Assembly: GCF_023716665.1 (NCBI RefSeq)
Contig: NZ_CP071860.1
Coordinates: 1,488,001 to 1,552,000 of the forward strand
Reading direction: 5' to 3'
Length of the DNA: 64,000 nucleotides
DNA from: Vibrio sp. SCSIO 43135
GTDB lineage: Bacteria; Pseudomonadota; Gammaproteobacteria; Enterobacterales; Vibrionaceae
Part shown: in pieces, positions 1 through 8,941 of the stretch
Layout: each line of letters begins with the position of its first letter
How positions within the stretch are numbered: the stretch's first letter is position 1
Translations under genes and position numbers: made by a program
Notes under the pieces: model-generated
Seen by the model: the letters and a program-made list of their open reading frames with translations, nothing else
Databases searched by the model: none
What the model was told of the DNA's origin: nothing

Positions 1-190
1 TAGTAGCGCAAAGTGCATTTCTTACTTCAAGGGGTTTGGCCTAGGCATCAATCCAGAGCGAATCACTAAGCTTATCCGTTCGACCAATATCGATGCCGAC
101 TATCTAACACAGAATGGCTATGACTATCAGTATGATTTGAAATCATCGTTGGCAGATTGGTCAACTCATACTTCAGGGAAGTACTTGTAA
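1..190 (+). CDS. NAD-dependent sugar epimerase/dehydratase, C-terminal end only
   Basis: An open frame enters from the left edge and stops with TAA at 188-190, giving about 62 residues. The tail has the pattern LIRSTNID, then L..NGYDYQYDLKSSLADW, which I recognise as the end of nucleoside-diphosphate-sugar epimerases of the short-chain dehydrogenase fold, where a YDL..AL.DW segment closes the substrate domain. The Rossmann domain and catalytic Tyr-Lys lie outside the window, so the reaction cannot be named. It ends 4 bases before the Wzy-like gene, so it probably supplies a nucleotide sugar for the same polysaccharide. Family assignment from this short piece is moderate. Confidence 0.55.
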   Translation, partial: SSAKCISYFKGFGLGINPERITKLIRSTNIDADYLTQNGYDYQYDLKSSLADWSTHTSGKYL

Positions 191-194
191 TACC

Positions 195-1484
195 ATGCTG
201 CTTCAGCAATTCCGAGTCCAACCATCACCACAGAGTTCGCCTTTACCGTCGACTCATTTCACCTATGAGCAATTCATAGCTTTTGTAGTGATTTTTTCTC
301 TGATTATCGCTTCCCTCGTCAGTCAGGTTGCTGCACTGATATTTCTGCTATCCGGGTTGTTTCATGTCATAAAGCGGTTCGATTATGTGTTTGCAGCCTT
401 CAAACAATGCTGGCCACTTTTCGCATTTTCCCTCGTTGGCATTCTATCTACACTTTGGTCGGATGATCCTGCTACCTCATTAAAGCGTGGTATCCAGATA
501 TTTCTCACAACGCTTATCTGTGTATCACTGCTCTACACCGTACGCAAAGAGATCATATTGTCTGTACTCACGATCAGCTTAACGATCATTACGCTTTACG
601 CATTAAGCTCCAGCAATACGGTAACAATAGCTTATACGGGAGAGGTGATTCGAATCGGTCATTTTGGCAGTAAGAATGCGATGTCTAGCTTTGCAGCGTT
701 TGGAGCCATGGTAGGGATGAGTACATGGCTACTACCAAGAATGAACCCAATCATCAAATTAGTCGGATTGGCGTGTATGCTGCTTTCGATGGTGACGTTC
801 TATTATGCAAAATCACTGGGGACTAACCTGTCGTTCTTTTTAATCGTCACGATCGCGGCTGGCCTCTATTTCTATTCCAACAAAAACCTGTCCGTCATTA
901 ACCGACAAGTGGTTAATGCTCTCGCGCTAATCTACTTACTGGTTTTTATCGCAACCATCATCGTGCTATTTGACTATGGCTATTACGAAAACCTTATGTA
1001 CTCCCTAGGTAAGGATCCATCAATAACCGGACGCACACTTATTTGGGAAGTCGGTTTTAGAAATATTGCAGAACACCCAATACTCGGTGTAGGCCTGCGT
1101 GCTTTCTGGCATGAAGACAACGCCGGCGCGCTTGAGATATGGCAGCTATTGCACAAGGAAGTCGGCGCGCCTTTTGGCTTCCACAACTTATATATTCACT
1201 ATTACGTTGAGCTGGGGTTACTAGGTTTTTTAGCGATCTTATCCGTACTGGGTTCCTGCTTGTTTCAGGTTTACCGCAAATCAACCAATGGCATGGAGAC
1301 TATCGATATCTTTCTGTTTTCTCTCCTGTTGTTCTTTGTTGCGAAAAGCTTTTTTGAAGTTGGAGGCTTCGCTCAATTCAATATCAGCCACTTCAATATT
1401 TGCCTGATTTGGATATACCTACACAACAAAACCTATTTTGATTGTGGGAAGAAATTGAAAGTTAAATTGGAGGGAAAGGCTTGA
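195..1484 (+). CDS. O-antigen ligase/polymerase family (Wzy-like) membrane protein
   Basis: A 429-residue integral membrane protein with about ten hydrophobic segments and one large periplasmic loop in the second half, the layout of Wzy_C (O-antigen ligase/polymerase) proteins. The loop carries GRTLIWEVGFRNIAEHPILG and then GFHNLYIHYYVELGLLG, both typical of this family, where W...P..G.G and H..Y....E.G..G are conserved. In a Wzx/Wzy pathway it would join repeat units on the periplasmic face. It starts 4 bases after the epimerase and its TGA overlaps the TTG start of the next gene. Polymerase is favoured over ligase because a flippase and several glycosyltransferases lie in the same operon. 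Confidence 0.85.
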   Translation: MLLQQFRVQPSPQSSPLPSTHFTYEQFIAFVVIFSLIIASLVSQVAALIFLLSGLFHVIKRFDYVFAAFKQCWPLFAFSLVGILSTLWSDDPATSLKRGIQIFLTTLICVSLLYTVRKEIILSVLTISLTIITLYALSSSNTVTIAYTGEVIRIGHFGSKNAMSSFAAFGAMVGMSTWLLPRMNPIIKLVGLACMLLSMVTFYYAKSLGTNLSFFLIVTIAAGLYFYSNKNLSVINRQVVNALALIYLLVFIATIIVLFDYGYYENLMYSLGKDPSITGRTLIWEVGFRNIAEHPILGVGLRAFWHEDNAGALEIWQLLHKEVGAPFGFHNLYIHYYVELGLLGFLAILSVLGSCLFQVYRKSTNGMETIDIFLFSLLLFFVAKSFFEVGGFAQFNISHFNICLIWIYLHNKTYFDCGKKLKVKLEGKA

Positions 1485-2650
1485 GAATTCTGTATATCGT
1501 CCACGATGTTAATGACGCAGCGGTAAAGCGCAGAGTATCAATGCTCTCTCAAGGTGGCGCAGAGGTCACTGTATTGGGTTTCTACCGTGGTAAGAAACCG
1601 TCCGATGATACGCTACCTTGTCCAATGCACTTGTTAGGTGAAACTTTCGACGCTTCTTTCATGCACCGCGTACTGAAGGTCGTAGTGACGACGACTCAGT
1701 TGAAACGACATTTAAGTAACACCTATGGAAAATTTGACTTAATTATCGCCAGAAACCTAGACATGCTTGCGATAGGTCGAAAAGCCCGACGACTTTTGAA
1801 CCTTCCACTGGTATACGAGTGCTTGGATATCCATCGATTTCTCATTTCTCCAAACGTTATCGGTAAGCTGTTTCGCAAGTTGGAAGCATGGCTTTGCCAG
1901 CCAGTAGCACTTCTAATCACTAGCTCGCAAGGGTTTATAGACAATTACTTCAACCCATTGTCAAAAACAGATCTACCCAATCTAATATTGGAAAACAAAG
2001 TATTCAGCTCGCAGGAACTCCCTACTCCTTGTCACAAAGAGTTCGACAAGAACCGTATTGTTATTACTTGGAATGGCGCTATCCGGTGCCGACAGTCTTT
2101 AGAAATCTTGTCAGATGTCACAAGACGCTTGGATGGTCGAGTAAAAGTAACTATCTGGGGAAAACCTGCTTACACCGAATTTGATGATTTTGACGCTCTT
2201 GTCGCCAAAGAGCCGCATATTGATTTCCATGGCGCTTATCGTTTCCCTGAAGACCTAGCAAAGATCTATCAAGGCGCTGACTTTAACTGGGCACTCGACT
2301 TCTTTGAGCAAGGAGGTAACTCCGAATGGCTTTTGCCTAACCGCATATACGAAGGAGGATTATTCAATGTTCCAGCGCTATGCAGAGCATCTACCTTTAC
2401 CGCACATACGCTGTCTGGTTTAGGTATCGGAACAGCACTAAATGGGCATTATGCTGACTGTTTAGAATCATTCTTGTCCCGTCTGACGCAGCATGATTAC
2501 ACGCAGCTTCGTGAACAAATGCAATCTATCCCACGTAGTCGCTGGGTATATGACCAACACCAAAGTCGAGAGCTAGTGAATATGCTAGCCGATGTAGCAT
2601 TTCAACCTAAAGGTGTTCAGCTGGAGACGTATTCCCGTGTCTCTAAATAA
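1481..2650 (+). CDS. GT4-type (GT-B fold) glycosyltransferase
   Basis: A 389-residue cytoplasmic protein beginning MRILYIVHDVNDAAVKRRV, the N-terminal Rossmann strand and sugar-acceptor region of GT-B enzymes. The second half has TWNGAIRCRQSLEIL and NRIYEGGLFNVPALC, matching the nucleotide-sugar binding E-x-G...P region of GT4 enzymes. It starts at TTG 1481, preceded by GGAGGG at 1469-1474 with 6 bases of spacing, and overlaps the wzy stop by 4 bases. It would add one sugar to the growing lipid-linked repeat unit. Donor and linkage cannot be told from sequence. The unusual TTG start is supported by the strong ribosome site. Confidence 0.8.
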   Translation: MRILYIVHDVNDAAVKRRVSMLSQGGAEVTVLGFYRGKKPSDDTLPCPMHLLGETFDASFMHRVLKVVVTTTQLKRHLSNTYGKFDLIIARNLDMLAIGRKARRLLNLPLVYECLDIHRFLISPNVIGKLFRKLEAWLCQPVALLITSSQGFIDNYFNPLSKTDLPNLILENKVFSSQELPTPCHKEFDKNRIVITWNGAIRCRQSLEILSDVTRRLDGRVKVTIWGKPAYTEFDDFDALVAKEPHIDFHGAYRFPEDLAKIYQGADFNWALDFFEQGGNSEWLLPNRIYEGGLFNVPALCRASTFTAHTLSGLGIGTALNGHYADCLESFLSRLTQHDYTQLREQMQSIPRSRWVYDQHQSRELVNMLADVAFQPKGVQLETYSRVSK

Positions 2651-4121
2651 GAAAAGTGTCACTGTCAATGCTATGTGGCACTCGCTGGCTGCTCTATTTT
2701 CTACAGGTGTACGCTTTCTCACTATTCCTATCTTGGTGAGGATACTCAACCCCGAAGACTTCGGTAATGTCGCTATTGCCATGGCAATTTTGATGTTTAT
2801 TACCATGGTATTTGGCAATGGCGGCGCCGTTGACTCAATGGTGTACTTCGCCAAAAAAAGAGCAGATATGTTGTCGACTCTGTTTTGGTTTAATCAAGCC
2901 TTAGGAATAACGCTGGCTGCATCTGTTTACTTGTTATCACCTACAGTGATCATTTGGCTCAATGCGCCTAACGCACTTCCTTACATTCAAGCTCTATGTG
3001 CCCTGTTCCCGATATTAATGTTGCAGTCCGTTTTCCGAGGGCAGCTAATTGCTAAGCTCCGCTTTGCTTATATCGCAAAAATAAACGCATCAGCTTCAAC
3101 AATATCGACTGCTATCGCAGTTGTACTCGCTTATCTAGGTGCTGGAGCATGGAGTCTTGTTATCCAACACATTCTCATGCATTCCGTTCTTGCACTGGCC
3201 TTTTTTAGGGCTAGCTGTGAAAAGCCTTCAATGAAAATAAGTGCGGCGACGTTAAAGGCATTTCTACCTTTTTACTATAAAACCGCCGCATACAATTCGA
3301 TCATCTGGCTCGGCTCCCAAGCCCCACTCCTGTTTGCATCCAAATTTGCCGGAGCAACCGGTGCGGGGGTTTACAATATGATGCTAAGAACCTCTTCGCT
3401 TCCACGAGAAGTATTCGGGCAAGGCTTCCTAATGTCCTTTTTTTCTAACTTGGCAAATAGCCAAGCGGAAACGCAGTCTAAAGAATCTCAACAACAAAGC
3501 TTGTTTTGGGCCACCAAACTCAACCTGTGGATTCTAGGAACCATTTACGCTGCAGCTGCTGTTTTAGCAGAACCAATCGTCAGTTTGGTATTGGGGGCTA
3601 AGTTCGCACCTTACTGGCAGATGTTTCAATGGTTATGTGTAGGTATGGTGTTTGCCAGTGCTACAGGCGGCTTTATCGGTTTTCTTAAAGGCACTGGCCA
3701 AGTAGGTGCAATGACCATACTAAGCATAGTCAGAGCTGCTTTGATAATGACTTTGGTTTTCGTTTTTTGGCGACTTGATAATCAAGTACTCTCGATTGCC
3801 GTTGGATATGCACTGGCCAATACTCTAGTGACACTAATCTATTTCCTAGTGATGATTTTCTATCTTAAGTTCAACGCTAAAGATTTGATTAATAATACCT
3901 TTGCACCGCTAATGAACTTATCTCTTACCTCGCTGGGTTGTTTCGGTCTACTACAACTATTTTCTTTGCATTACACAGCCCACCCATTGCTGTTAATCAC
4001 CGTAGGGCTCGCAATATTTGGCTCTCTATTCATCCTGTTTTGCCTACTTATTTCTCGGCATGACACTCTAAAACTTTCTCGAACAGTTCAATATCAATTG
4101 GCTCAAAAACTGGGACGTTAA
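2637..4121 (+). CDS. oligosaccharide flippase, Wzx/MOP superfamily
   Basis: A polytopic protein of about 494 residues with some 12-14 hydrophobic segments, opening with VNAMWHSLAALFSTGVRFLT and IPILVRILNPEDFGNVAIA, the characteristic N-terminus of Wzx flippases (polysaccharide biosynthesis family of the MOP superfamily). It should move the lipid-linked repeat unit across the inner membrane for the Wzy-like polymerase. A longer reading from GTG 2613 is open, but GTG 2637 is preferred: GGAGA at 2623-2627 sits about 9 bases upstream and the overlap with the glycosyltransferase shrinks to 14 bases. It ends directly before the sulfotransferase ATG with no gap, so the two are translationally coupled. 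Confidence 0.85.
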   Translation: MSLNKKSVTVNAMWHSLAALFSTGVRFLTIPILVRILNPEDFGNVAIAMAILMFITMVFGNGGAVDSMVYFAKKRADMLSTLFWFNQALGITLAASVYLLSPTVIIWLNAPNALPYIQALCALFPILMLQSVFRGQLIAKLRFAYIAKINASASTISTAIAVVLAYLGAGAWSLVIQHILMHSVLALAFFRASCEKPSMKISAATLKAFLPFYYKTAAYNSIIWLGSQAPLLFASKFAGATGAGVYNMMLRTSSLPREVFGQGFLMSFFSNLANSQAETQSKESQQQSLFWATKLNLWILGTIYAAAAVLAEPIVSLVLGAKFAPYWQMFQWLCVGMVFASATGGFIGFLKGTGQVGAMTILSIVRAALIMTLVFVFWRLDNQVLSIAVGYALANTLVTLIYFLVMIFYLKFNAKDLINNTFAPLMNLSLTSLGCFGLLQLFSLHYTAHPLLLITVGLAIFGSLFILFCLLISRHDTLKLSRTVQYQLAQKLGR

Positions 4122-5060
4122 ATGAAACTTACTTCGCGCAATTTTTTTTGTAAAACGAGCTACCTTCTGGACCATGTCGTTGCTCGCACACAGCAAACCA
4201 CACCAATTTTGATCAGTGGCTTTTGGCGCAGTGGCACAACTTGGGTACAAGAAGTCATGGCCCAAACTATTACAGCCAAAACCATGTTCGAACCGCTGGC
4301 CCCAAACACTTTCTTACCTTTGCATCACGGGTTGCCCGTAAAGTCATCAGCTTATCTCCCCCTTACAAGCAAAGTATTAACTGCGGAGGATCTCCGCCTA
4401 CTCGACCTCTCTTTTTCCGGTGTTGCTCCAAGAAGATCTAATTTCAACTACTTGTGCCGTAAAACTCTACAGGAAACCTTAAACCGCCGTGTCGTTGTAA
4501 AACTAGTACGAGGTCAATTTCTCCTTCCTTTCCTTAGCGAAAGATACGATTTACCCATGGTACTCCATGTCAGTCGCCATCCGATGGCTGTTGCTTTTAG
4601 CATGCTGAGAACGAATTGGGCATGGAACATCAATGAGGTTGACTATTCAGAAACCTATTTCCGTGAGGCGAAAACCGAACTCACTGTTGAGCAACAAGAC
4701 ATACTTAATACGTTGATGGAATTTAGCCATGAAACACCAGAGAGAAAGGTTGCCGCACTATGGGCTCTGAGTGAGCAGTTTGCCTATCAGCAAGACTGCG
4801 TAAGAGGTTTTAAATACGAGGAGTTACTTCAGGATCCTCACACAGGTTTTACCGCAATGGCGAATGCAGTCAATCAGCCCGTTTCTGGTCCAATAGAAGC
4901 AGGAAAAGCGACCGCCGTGACTGAAGCAGACAGAAAAAATATCGACACTTCAGCAAGGCTGCATTCTTGGAAAGAGAAACTATCTGTCCGACAACAGAAT
5001 GAAATCCGTTCGGTCCTGATTGACATCTGGCCTGAAGTCACCAACCAATGGGAGCTTTGA
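4122..5060 (+). CDS. PAPS-dependent sulfotransferase
   Basis: A 312-residue soluble protein. Residues 28-44 read PILISGFWRSGTTWVQE, the 5'-phosphosulfate loop (RSGTTW at 36-41) that binds the PAPS cofactor. A second signature, VSRHPMAVAFS, has Arg152 and Ser160 with the R-x7-S spacing of the 3'-phosphate binding site. Both halves of the cofactor site are therefore present and the enzyme should be active. Lying between the flippase and a GT2 gene in one operon, it most likely sulfates a sugar of the repeat unit. A different acceptor cannot be excluded. The ATG directly abuts the flippase stop. Confidence 0.82.
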   Translation: MKLTSRNFFCKTSYLLDHVVARTQQTTPILISGFWRSGTTWVQEVMAQTITAKTMFEPLAPNTFLPLHHGLPVKSSAYLPLTSKVLTAEDLRLLDLSFSGVAPRRSNFNYLCRKTLQETLNRRVVVKLVRGQFLLPFLSERYDLPMVLHVSRHPMAVAFSMLRTNWAWNINEVDYSETYFREAKTELTVEQQDILNTLMEFSHETPERKVAALWALSEQFAYQQDCVRGFKYEELLQDPHTGFTAMANAVNQPVSGPIEAGKATAVTEADRKNIDTSARLHSWKEKLSVRQQNEIRSVLIDIWPEVTNQWEL

Positions 5061-5067
5061 AGTCTAT

Positions 5068-6165
5068 ATGTCTCACAATCAATCCCAATCAACACAACAT
5101 AATGATTCTACTCAGCAAGAATTAGCAACTCAAAACACCGCCGACAGCACATCTTGGGGAGTATTAGTTGTTATTCCTTGCCTGAATGAAGAAGCTTACA
5201 TACAAGGTATCGTCGAATATTGCGTTGATGAATTAGCCGACACACCATCTACCATTGTGGTAGCAGATGGCGGCAGTAAAGACCGAACTTTATCAATTCT
5301 TGGAGATCTTACGGCAAAGTATTCAAACGTCACCATCCTAAACAACGTCAAGAAGATTCAAAGTGCAGGTGTCAACTTGGCTGTCAAAGAATATGGTGCG
5401 TCATTTGAATATTTTGTCCGCATCGATGTTCATGCCGATTACCCTCAGCGCTATATTCAAACACTGGTTGAACAGGCAGAAACCCAAAGTGCCGATTCAG
5501 TGGTTGTGTCTATGGACACTCGAGGAAAACGACCTATCCAATCACTGATTGCACTGGCTCAGAACTCTGCGCTTGGAAATGGGGGATCAGGGCACCGGAA
5601 CGCTCAAGCTTCCGGTCAGTGGGTAGAGCATGGCCACCACGCATTAATGAAAGTCCAAGCCTTCTTAAACGTAGGGGGATACGATGAAAGTTTTTCTCAT
5701 AATGAAGATGCGGAGCTAGATGCTCGTTTAACACATCAAGGCTTTCGCATTTGGTTAACCAACCAAACCAATCTGATTTATTACCCAAGAAGTAACTTTT
5801 CAGCACTGGCAAAACAGTACTTCGGTTACGGTTCCGGGCGTTGCAAAAACATCATCAAACACCGAACCAAGCCTAGGTTAAGGCAATTAGTACCCGTCTT
5901 TGTATTTCCAAGTGCCATTTTGGCCTTGCTAAGCCCAGTGCACTGGATTTTTGTTATCCCTTTCCTTACTTGGTTTAGCGCGAGTCTCGCAGCAGGATTA
6001 CTGGTTGCCTCAAAAACTAACACATCACTTGGAGCCCTTAAATACGCGATTGCACTGCCAGCAATGACAATGCATCTCGCTTGGTCGGCAGGGTTTTGTA
6101 TTCAAGTTATACGGCACTTGTCGGCTCATCGACGACACGAAAGAGAGATAGGCCATGAACATTGA
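5068..6165 (+). CDS. GT2 glycosyltransferase, ExoA-like
   Basis: A GT2 (GT-A fold) glycosyltransferase of about 365 residues. VVIPCLNEEAYIQGIVEYC begins the nucleotide-binding core and VVADGGSKDRT is the acidic DGxSxD-type motif. FVRIDVHADYP gives the metal-binding DxD-like site, and two or three hydrophobic segments sit at the C-terminus (about residues 290-350), so it is membrane-anchored. The order of motifs and the C-terminal anchors resemble ExoA of succinoglycan synthesis. I place the start at ATG 5068; GGGAG at 5050-5054 lies 13 bases upstream, rather far. A TTG at 5020 is open but lies deep inside the sulfotransferase gene. Confidence 0.82.
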   Translation: MSHNQSQSTQHNDSTQQELATQNTADSTSWGVLVVIPCLNEEAYIQGIVEYCVDELADTPSTIVVADGGSKDRTLSILGDLTAKYSNVTILNNVKKIQSAGVNLAVKEYGASFEYFVRIDVHADYPQRYIQTLVEQAETQSADSVVVSMDTRGKRPIQSLIALAQNSALGNGGSGHRNAQASGQWVEHGHHALMKVQAFLNVGGYDESFSHNEDAELDARLTHQGFRIWLTNQTNLIYYPRSNFSALAKQYFGYGSGRCKNIIKHRTKPRLRQLVPVFVFPSAILALLSPVHWIFVIPFLTWFSASLAAGLLVASKTNTSLGALKYAIALPAMTMHLAWSAGFCIQVIRHLSAHRRHEREIGHEH

Positions 6166-7057
6166 TATTTGCATTTGTACTTATCGAAGGGCTTCTCTGA
6201 CACAAACTCTTGTGTCGCTAGAACAGCTAGTTCTAAAACCGGATTGGCAGCTCAACGTTATCATTGCAGATAATGATGCCGTCCCCAGTGCACAGCCTTT
6301 GGTCGACGACTTCGCTCGTCACTCCAAACTTGAAATCAATTACGTTCACGCACCTAAGCAGAATATCGCTATTGCCAGAAATGCCTGTTTAGCGCATAGC
6401 ACTGCCGAGTGGACGGCATTTATCGATGACGATGAAACTGTAAGTCCCCAATGGTTGGTTGAGCTATTCAAAACTGCGCATGCGACCAACGCTGAAGTTG
6501 TGCTCGGCCCAGTTCAAGCGATTTATCCCAATCACCTGCAAAACTCTTGGATGTCTAAAGGTGACTTTCATGCCACACGGCCAACATTTAGTGGTGAAAC
6601 CATTTGCTCAGGCTACACCTGCAATGTACTTATCCACCGTTCTAACGACCAAATTGCTCCTTTGCTGTTCGACGAACGCTTCGGAAGAACAGGGGGCGAA
6701 GATACTCTCTTTTTTGAACACATCAAAGACGCAGGAATCGAGCTTTACTTCTCTCCAAACGCTTGGGTATATGAGCCCGTCCCTAGTGCTCGTTCTAGCT
6801 TTAAGTGGCTAATGACTAGGCGCTTTCGCTTTGGTCAAACCCACGCTCGCTTACTTATCGACACTAATGGAAGCCTTCAGGCTAGAGCGAAACATACACT
6901 CGCAGCTACTGCCAAAGCCATCGCTTGCTTCTCTATGGCTGGTTTGAACTTATTCGATCAAATTAAATGGCGCCGATGGACAATCCGCGGTTGTTTACAC
7001 ATCGGCGTAATATCCCGACTGATCGCTCAAAAGGATGTGGAGCTATATGGACACTAA
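6155..7057 (+). CDS. GT2 glycosyltransferase, ExoM-like
   Basis: A 300-residue GT2 enzyme starting MNIDICICTYRRASLTQTL, with IIADNDAVPS, a K..NIAIARNACL block and the FIDDDETVSPQWL motif carrying the DDD metal site. GRTGGEDTLFFEHIKDAG provides the ED pair seen in the acceptor half of GT2 enzymes. The NIAIARN and IDDDE run is very close in form to ExoM, a glucosyltransferase of rhizobial succinoglycan. It overlaps the ExoA-like gene by 11 bases and the next GT2 gene by 11 bases. An ExoM-like enzyme beside an ExoA-like one suggests a glucose-containing repeat unit, which is inference. Confidence 0.82.
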   Translation: MNIDICICTYRRASLTQTLVSLEQLVLKPDWQLNVIIADNDAVPSAQPLVDDFARHSKLEINYVHAPKQNIAIARNACLAHSTAEWTAFIDDDETVSPQWLVELFKTAHATNAEVVLGPVQAIYPNHLQNSWMSKGDFHATRPTFSGETICSGYTCNVLIHRSNDQIAPLLFDERFGRTGGEDTLFFEHIKDAGIELYFSPNAWVYEPVPSARSSFKWLMTRRFRFGQTHARLLIDTNGSLQARAKHTLAATAKAIACFSMAGLNLFDQIKWRRWTIRGCLHIGVISRLIAQKDVELYGH

Positions 7058-8120
7058 TCTACAGTCAACTTCTCAGCATAGTGCTCCTATGGTGAGTGTC
7101 ATCATTACATGCTTCAATTACGAACGTTTTATTCGCAGCAGTATAGAAAGCGTACTTAATCAAGATTATCCAAACCTTGAACTTATTGTCGTAGACGACT
7201 GCTCAAGTGATAGTTCAAGGGATATCATCATGGAATACCACCCGCAACTGATACCTGTTTTTCACGATAAAAATCAGGGACATGGCGGAGCGTTTAATAA
7301 TGGGTATGCGGCGGCCAATGGAGACATCATCATGTTCCTAGATGCCGATGACTACCTGTTACCAAACGCATTACAACAAGCCGTTGAAGCATTTCCAGTT
7401 TCGAGTGGTATGTGCCAGTTTAGAATGCACTTAGTCGATGATCATGGCGAACAATACGATATCTTTCCGAAACCCGAGCTCGCTTTTGATCATGGGGCTC
7501 GAGCAAAACGTAAACTAATCCACAGTGGTCAATATCAATCAACCGTTACCTCAGGTCTACTATTTCGCCGCTCATTGTTGGAACAGGTGATGCCAATGCC
7601 ACAAGAAAAGTTCCGCCAAGGTGGCGACGGATACTTGGTGACTTTGGCACCACTTTATACAGACATTTCCAGCAGTGACTATTGCATGTCTGCCTACCGC
7701 CAACACGGTGAAAATCATTCAGGTTTCGCAAGTCAGATGACAAAGCGAGCGAAATGGCGATTGGAACACAACCAAATGCGTTACGACGCGCTCAAACAAG
7801 CGAGCTATTCACTGGGTGTTAAGTTAGAAGATAAATTTTGGTACAACGATAGCTATCATCTTATTCAGATGATGTGCCTATCCCTATTTGAACCAGAACA
7901 TACTCCTGCAACCTCGAGAGCCAATCTGGCGCAACAGGCGATAAAAAACGTCAACGCACAAAACCTCAGTGTTCTGAATAAAGCTATTTTAACTTTGTGG
8001 TGGCTGTCTATCAGTATCACCCCAAGGCCACTAGCCAAGTCTTTGTATTCATGGAAAGTCATGGCGTCAACGCGACCAAAAGCGGTTCAAAAAGTTTTCA
8101 GTATTCTACGTAGGGCCTAG
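7047..8120 (+). CDS. GT2 glycosyltransferase
   Basis: A GT2 family enzyme of about 357 residues. VSVIITCFNYERFIRSSIES opens the GT-A fold, VVDDCSSDSS is the first acidic motif, GHGGAFNNGYAAANGDIIMF and LDADDYLLP give the DxD metal-binding site. The C-terminal 120 residues lack recognisable domains. A start at ATG 7035 is possible, but ATG 7047 has GGAG at 7039-7042 a few bases upstream and is preferred; either overlaps the ExoM-like gene slightly. The gene is followed 5 bases later by the GH16 gene, keeping the operon unbroken. Sugar specificity is unknown. Confidence 0.8.
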   Translation: MDTNLQSTSQHSAPMVSVIITCFNYERFIRSSIESVLNQDYPNLELIVVDDCSSDSSRDIIMEYHPQLIPVFHDKNQGHGGAFNNGYAAANGDIIMFLDADDYLLPNALQQAVEAFPVSSGMCQFRMHLVDDHGEQYDIFPKPELAFDHGARAKRKLIHSGQYQSTVTSGLLFRRSLLEQVMPMPQEKFRQGGDGYLVTLAPLYTDISSSDYCMSAYRQHGENHSGFASQMTKRAKWRLEHNQMRYDALKQASYSLGVKLEDKFWYNDSYHLIQMMCLSLFEPEHTPATSRANLAQQAIKNVNAQNLSVLNKAILTLWWLSISITPRPLAKSLYSWKVMASTRPKAVQKVFSILRRA

Positions 8121-8125
8121 AAACG

Positions 8126-8929
8126 ATGTATACCTCGAAAATTGCGTCAATAAGCCTGCTATCACTGCTCTCTTTTCCCTTGCTGGCAGAAACTAATGAG
8201 TGCAGCGACTATCAACTAGTTTGGCAAGATGAATTCAATTACACAGGGTTACCGGACCCTTCCAAATGGACCTACGAGGAAGGTTACGTTCGCAACAAAG
8301 AAATGCAGTATTACGAGAGAGAATCTTTGGCCAATACTGAAGTTAAAGATGGTTACCTCTCAATCAATGCTTTGTTTGATCCAAGTGAAAACCCAGCCTA
8401 TACATCAGCAAGTGTCACTACTCAAGGTAAAGCGTCATGGCGATACGGAAAGATTGAAGTCAGTGCAAGCATCCCTACTGAAAAAGGGATGTGGCCTGCA
8501 ATCTGGATGCTTGGGGATAATATTCGCAAAGTAAATTGGCCACGCAGCGGCGAAATCGACATCATGGAACATGTCTCAAAACATCCTGGCCGCATCCATT
8601 TTAATACGGTTTATTATGACTATGAAAACAAGAAAAAACACAAGGCTAATGGAGGCAGAACAGAAATCGACAACCCAAATGAGTTCAACACCTTCGCTAT
8701 TGACTGGGATAAAGATAAAATTGATTTTCTAGTTAACGGTAAGATATCTCACACTTTCAATACCAACGTAACTCAGCGTGACAAGAACCCGTTCCATAAG
8801 CCCCAGTTTCTTCTGCTTAATCTCGCGGTCGGAGGATGGGGTGGCATACCTGATTTAAACTCGTTTCCTGCTAGTTTCAAAATCGATTTCGTTCGCGTGT
8901 ATCAAAAACAATGTGGTTCGAAAAAATAA
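8126..8929 (+). CDS. secreted GH16 beta-glucanase, ExoK-like
   Basis: A 267-residue protein with an N-terminal signal peptide (cleavage probably after LLAE or LLA near residue 21) followed by a single GH16 jelly-roll domain. The catalytic motif SGEIDIMEHV has the nucleophile Glu143, Asp145 and acid/base Glu148 in the E-x-D-x-x-E spacing of the family. LVWQDEFNYTG near the start and the C-terminal FDWGG-like segment NLAVGGWGGIPD also fit. Within an exopolysaccharide operon, such enzymes (ExoK in rhizobia) trim the nascent polymer or help release biofilm. It implies that the product contains a beta-1,3 or beta-1,4 linkage that GH16 enzymes can cut, which is inference. Confidence 0.88.
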   Translation: MYTSKIASISLLSLLSFPLLAETNECSDYQLVWQDEFNYTGLPDPSKWTYEEGYVRNKEMQYYERESLANTEVKDGYLSINALFDPSENPAYTSASVTTQGKASWRYGKIEVSASIPTEKGMWPAIWMLGDNIRKVNWPRSGEIDIMEHVSKHPGRIHFNTVYYDYENKKKHKANGGRTEIDNPNEFNTFAIDWDKDKIDFLVNGKISHTFNTNVTQRDKNPFHKPQFLLLNLAVGGWGGIPDLNSFPASFKIDFVRVYQKQCGSKK

Positions 8930-8941
8930 GGGGCCTGAGCA

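Noticed and set aside
6459..6812. 117-codon frame inside the ExoM-like gene
   Set aside because: Out-of-frame shadow of a GT2 gene with intact DDD motif.
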